In this document: positions 63,485 to 64,000 of the stretch, one piece after another
How the letters are laid out: each line of letters opens with the position of its first letter
Position numbering within the stretch: the stretch's first letter is position 1
NCBI RefSeq assembly: GCF_035610345.1
Contig: NZ_CP141212.1
Span: 67,976 to 131,975, forward strand
Source of the DNA: Sinorhizobium meliloti
GTDB taxonomy: Bacteria > Pseudomonadota > Alphaproteobacteria > Rhizobiales > Rhizobiaceae
Reading direction: 5' to 3'
Length of the DNA: 64,000 nucleotides
Notes under the pieces: generated by a model
Database searches by the model: none
Seen by the model: the letters and a program-made list of their open reading frames with translations, nothing else
What the model was told of the DNA's origin: nothing
Translations under genes and position numbers: made by a program

Positions 63485-64000
63485 TCAATGCGCCTCGTCC
63501 CAGTTGTGTGCCGCGCGAGCATCGACCTTGAGAGGCACCCTCATGTCGAGCGCGGGCATCGCGGCGTTCTCCATCACCGAGATGATGACCGGAATGGTGC
63601 GCTCGATCTCGCCATCCTCCACCTCGAAGATCAGCTCGTCATGGACCTGAAGCAGCATTCGCGCGGAGACCTTTGCCGCTTCGAGTGCCGGCTCCATCTT
63701 GACCATCGCGCGGCGGATGATGTCGGCGGCCGAGCCCTGGATCGGGGCATTGATCGAAGCGCGCTCGTTGAAGGCACGCATCGACGGATTGGACGAGCGG
63801 ATGTCCGGGTAGTGGGCCCGGCGTCCGAAGATCGTCTCGACATAGCCGTTCTCGCGTGCAAAGGCCTTGGTGTTCTCCATATAGTCGCGAATGCCGGGGA
63901 AGCGTTCGAAATACCGTTTGATGTAGTCACCCGCCTCCGAACGCTCGATCGAAAGCTGGTTGGCTAGCCCGAAGGCGGAGATGCCGTAGATGATGCCGAA
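63485..64000 (-). CDS. polA: DNA polymerase I, C-terminal fragment
   Basis: The last 171 residues of DNA polymerase I; the rest lies beyond the right edge. The fragment begins FGIIYGISAFGLANQLSIE, the end of polymerase motif B (finger O-helix region). FGRRAHYPDIRSSN, RASINAPIQGSAADIIRRAM and the palm motif C MLLQVHDELIFEV with the catalytic Asp and Glu follow. PolA fills gaps in replication and repair. The 5'-3' exonuclease and the rest of the polymerase domain cannot be seen here. The 106-bp elements lie just downstream of its stop. Confidence 0.96.
   Translation of the reverse strand, partial: FGIIYGISAFGLANQLSIERSEAGDYIKRYFERFPGIRDYMENTKAFARENGYVETIFGRRAHYPDIRSSNPSMRAFNERASINAPIQGSAADIIRRAMVKMEPALEAAKVSARMLLQVHDELIFEVEDGEIERTIPVIISVMENAAMPALDMRVPLKVDARAAHNWDEAH

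Noticed and set aside
63101..63967. A 288-codon plus-strand frame spanning the repeats and the polA end
   Set aside because: It is formed by the two 106-bp repeats joined to the antisense of polA; the polA frame has strong polymerase motifs.

Overview
The window is high-GC chromosomal DNA of an alphaproteobacterium of the Rhizobiaceae, most likely Sinorhizobium/Ensifer. The evidence is GC-rich third codon positions, a Rhizobium-type tad/cpa pilus locus, the run mgsA-glk-msbA-dapB-gpmA followed by an Ada-type methyltransferase, a DUF2244 gene and nth, a solo phosphopentomutase/adenosine deaminase pair, and intergenic palindromes of the rhizobial mosaic type. The assignment rests on gene order and protein families only; no database was searched. 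I see no rRNA, tRNA, CRISPR array, prophage or insertion sequence.

Region 1 (1-16140) is accessory carbohydrate catabolism. The left edge carries the start of an IlvD/Edd-type sugar-acid dehydratase, a GntR/FCD regulator and an SMP-30 lactonase. Then follows a leftward operon: an ABC sugar importer (binding protein, two permeases, MalK/UgpC-type ATPase), two Gfo/Idh/MocA dehydrogenases and a glutathione transferase. A TetR regulator is divergent from it, and beyond lies a rightward cluster of a third Gfo/Idh/MocA dehydrogenase, a DUF993 protein, an enolase-superfamily-like protein and an AP-endonuclease-2-type TIM barrel. A fourth, cysteine-containing Gfo/Idh/MocA protein follows. Nearly identical palindromes (TAACC-RAWT-AGTTA) lie at the promoters on both sides of tetR, so the importer and the rightward cluster look like one TetR-controlled, undescribed pathway. 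This is the best candidate for a new system.

Region 2 (16140-18413) is a Zn/Cd/Pb-type P1B ATPase whose promoter carries a MerR-family (CadR/PbrR-like) dyad overlapping the stop codon of the preceding gene. Region 3 (18414-27879) is nucleoside uptake and salvage: an RbsA-like ATPase and two permeases without a binding protein, then cdd, a purine nucleoside phosphorylase gene and deoA; facing them are upp and the overlapping pair deoB-add. Together these import nucleosides, deaminate and phosphorolyse them, and isomerise pentose-1-phosphates.

Region 4 (28050-40095) is a Flp/tad pilus locus: two TadE-like pseudopilins and a stand-alone pilN-domain protein (leftward), then pilA, cpaA, cpaB, cpaC, cpaD, cpaE, cpaF, tadB, tadC (rightward), and a leftward TadD-like TPR lipoprotein. 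A strong intrinsic terminator separates pilA from cpaA, and CtrA-like TTAACCAT boxes precede cpaB.

Region 5 (40233-64000) is mostly core: M17 aminopeptidase, a MarR-like protein with an NlpC/P60 peptidase, a GhrA-type reductase, the yejABEF peptide importer, a MepA murein endopeptidase, mgsA, glk, an MsbA-like exporter, dapB, gpmA, an Ada-like methyltransferase, a DUF2244 protein, nth, a divergent TetR/VOC pair with two tandem operators, an adenosine-kinase-like PfkB enzyme, a P-loop kinase, an SH3 protein, a D-2-hydroxyacid dehydrogenase, and the 3' end of polA. Short G/C palindromes recur in the gaps between convergent genes, and a 106-bp inverted-end element occurs twice next to polA.
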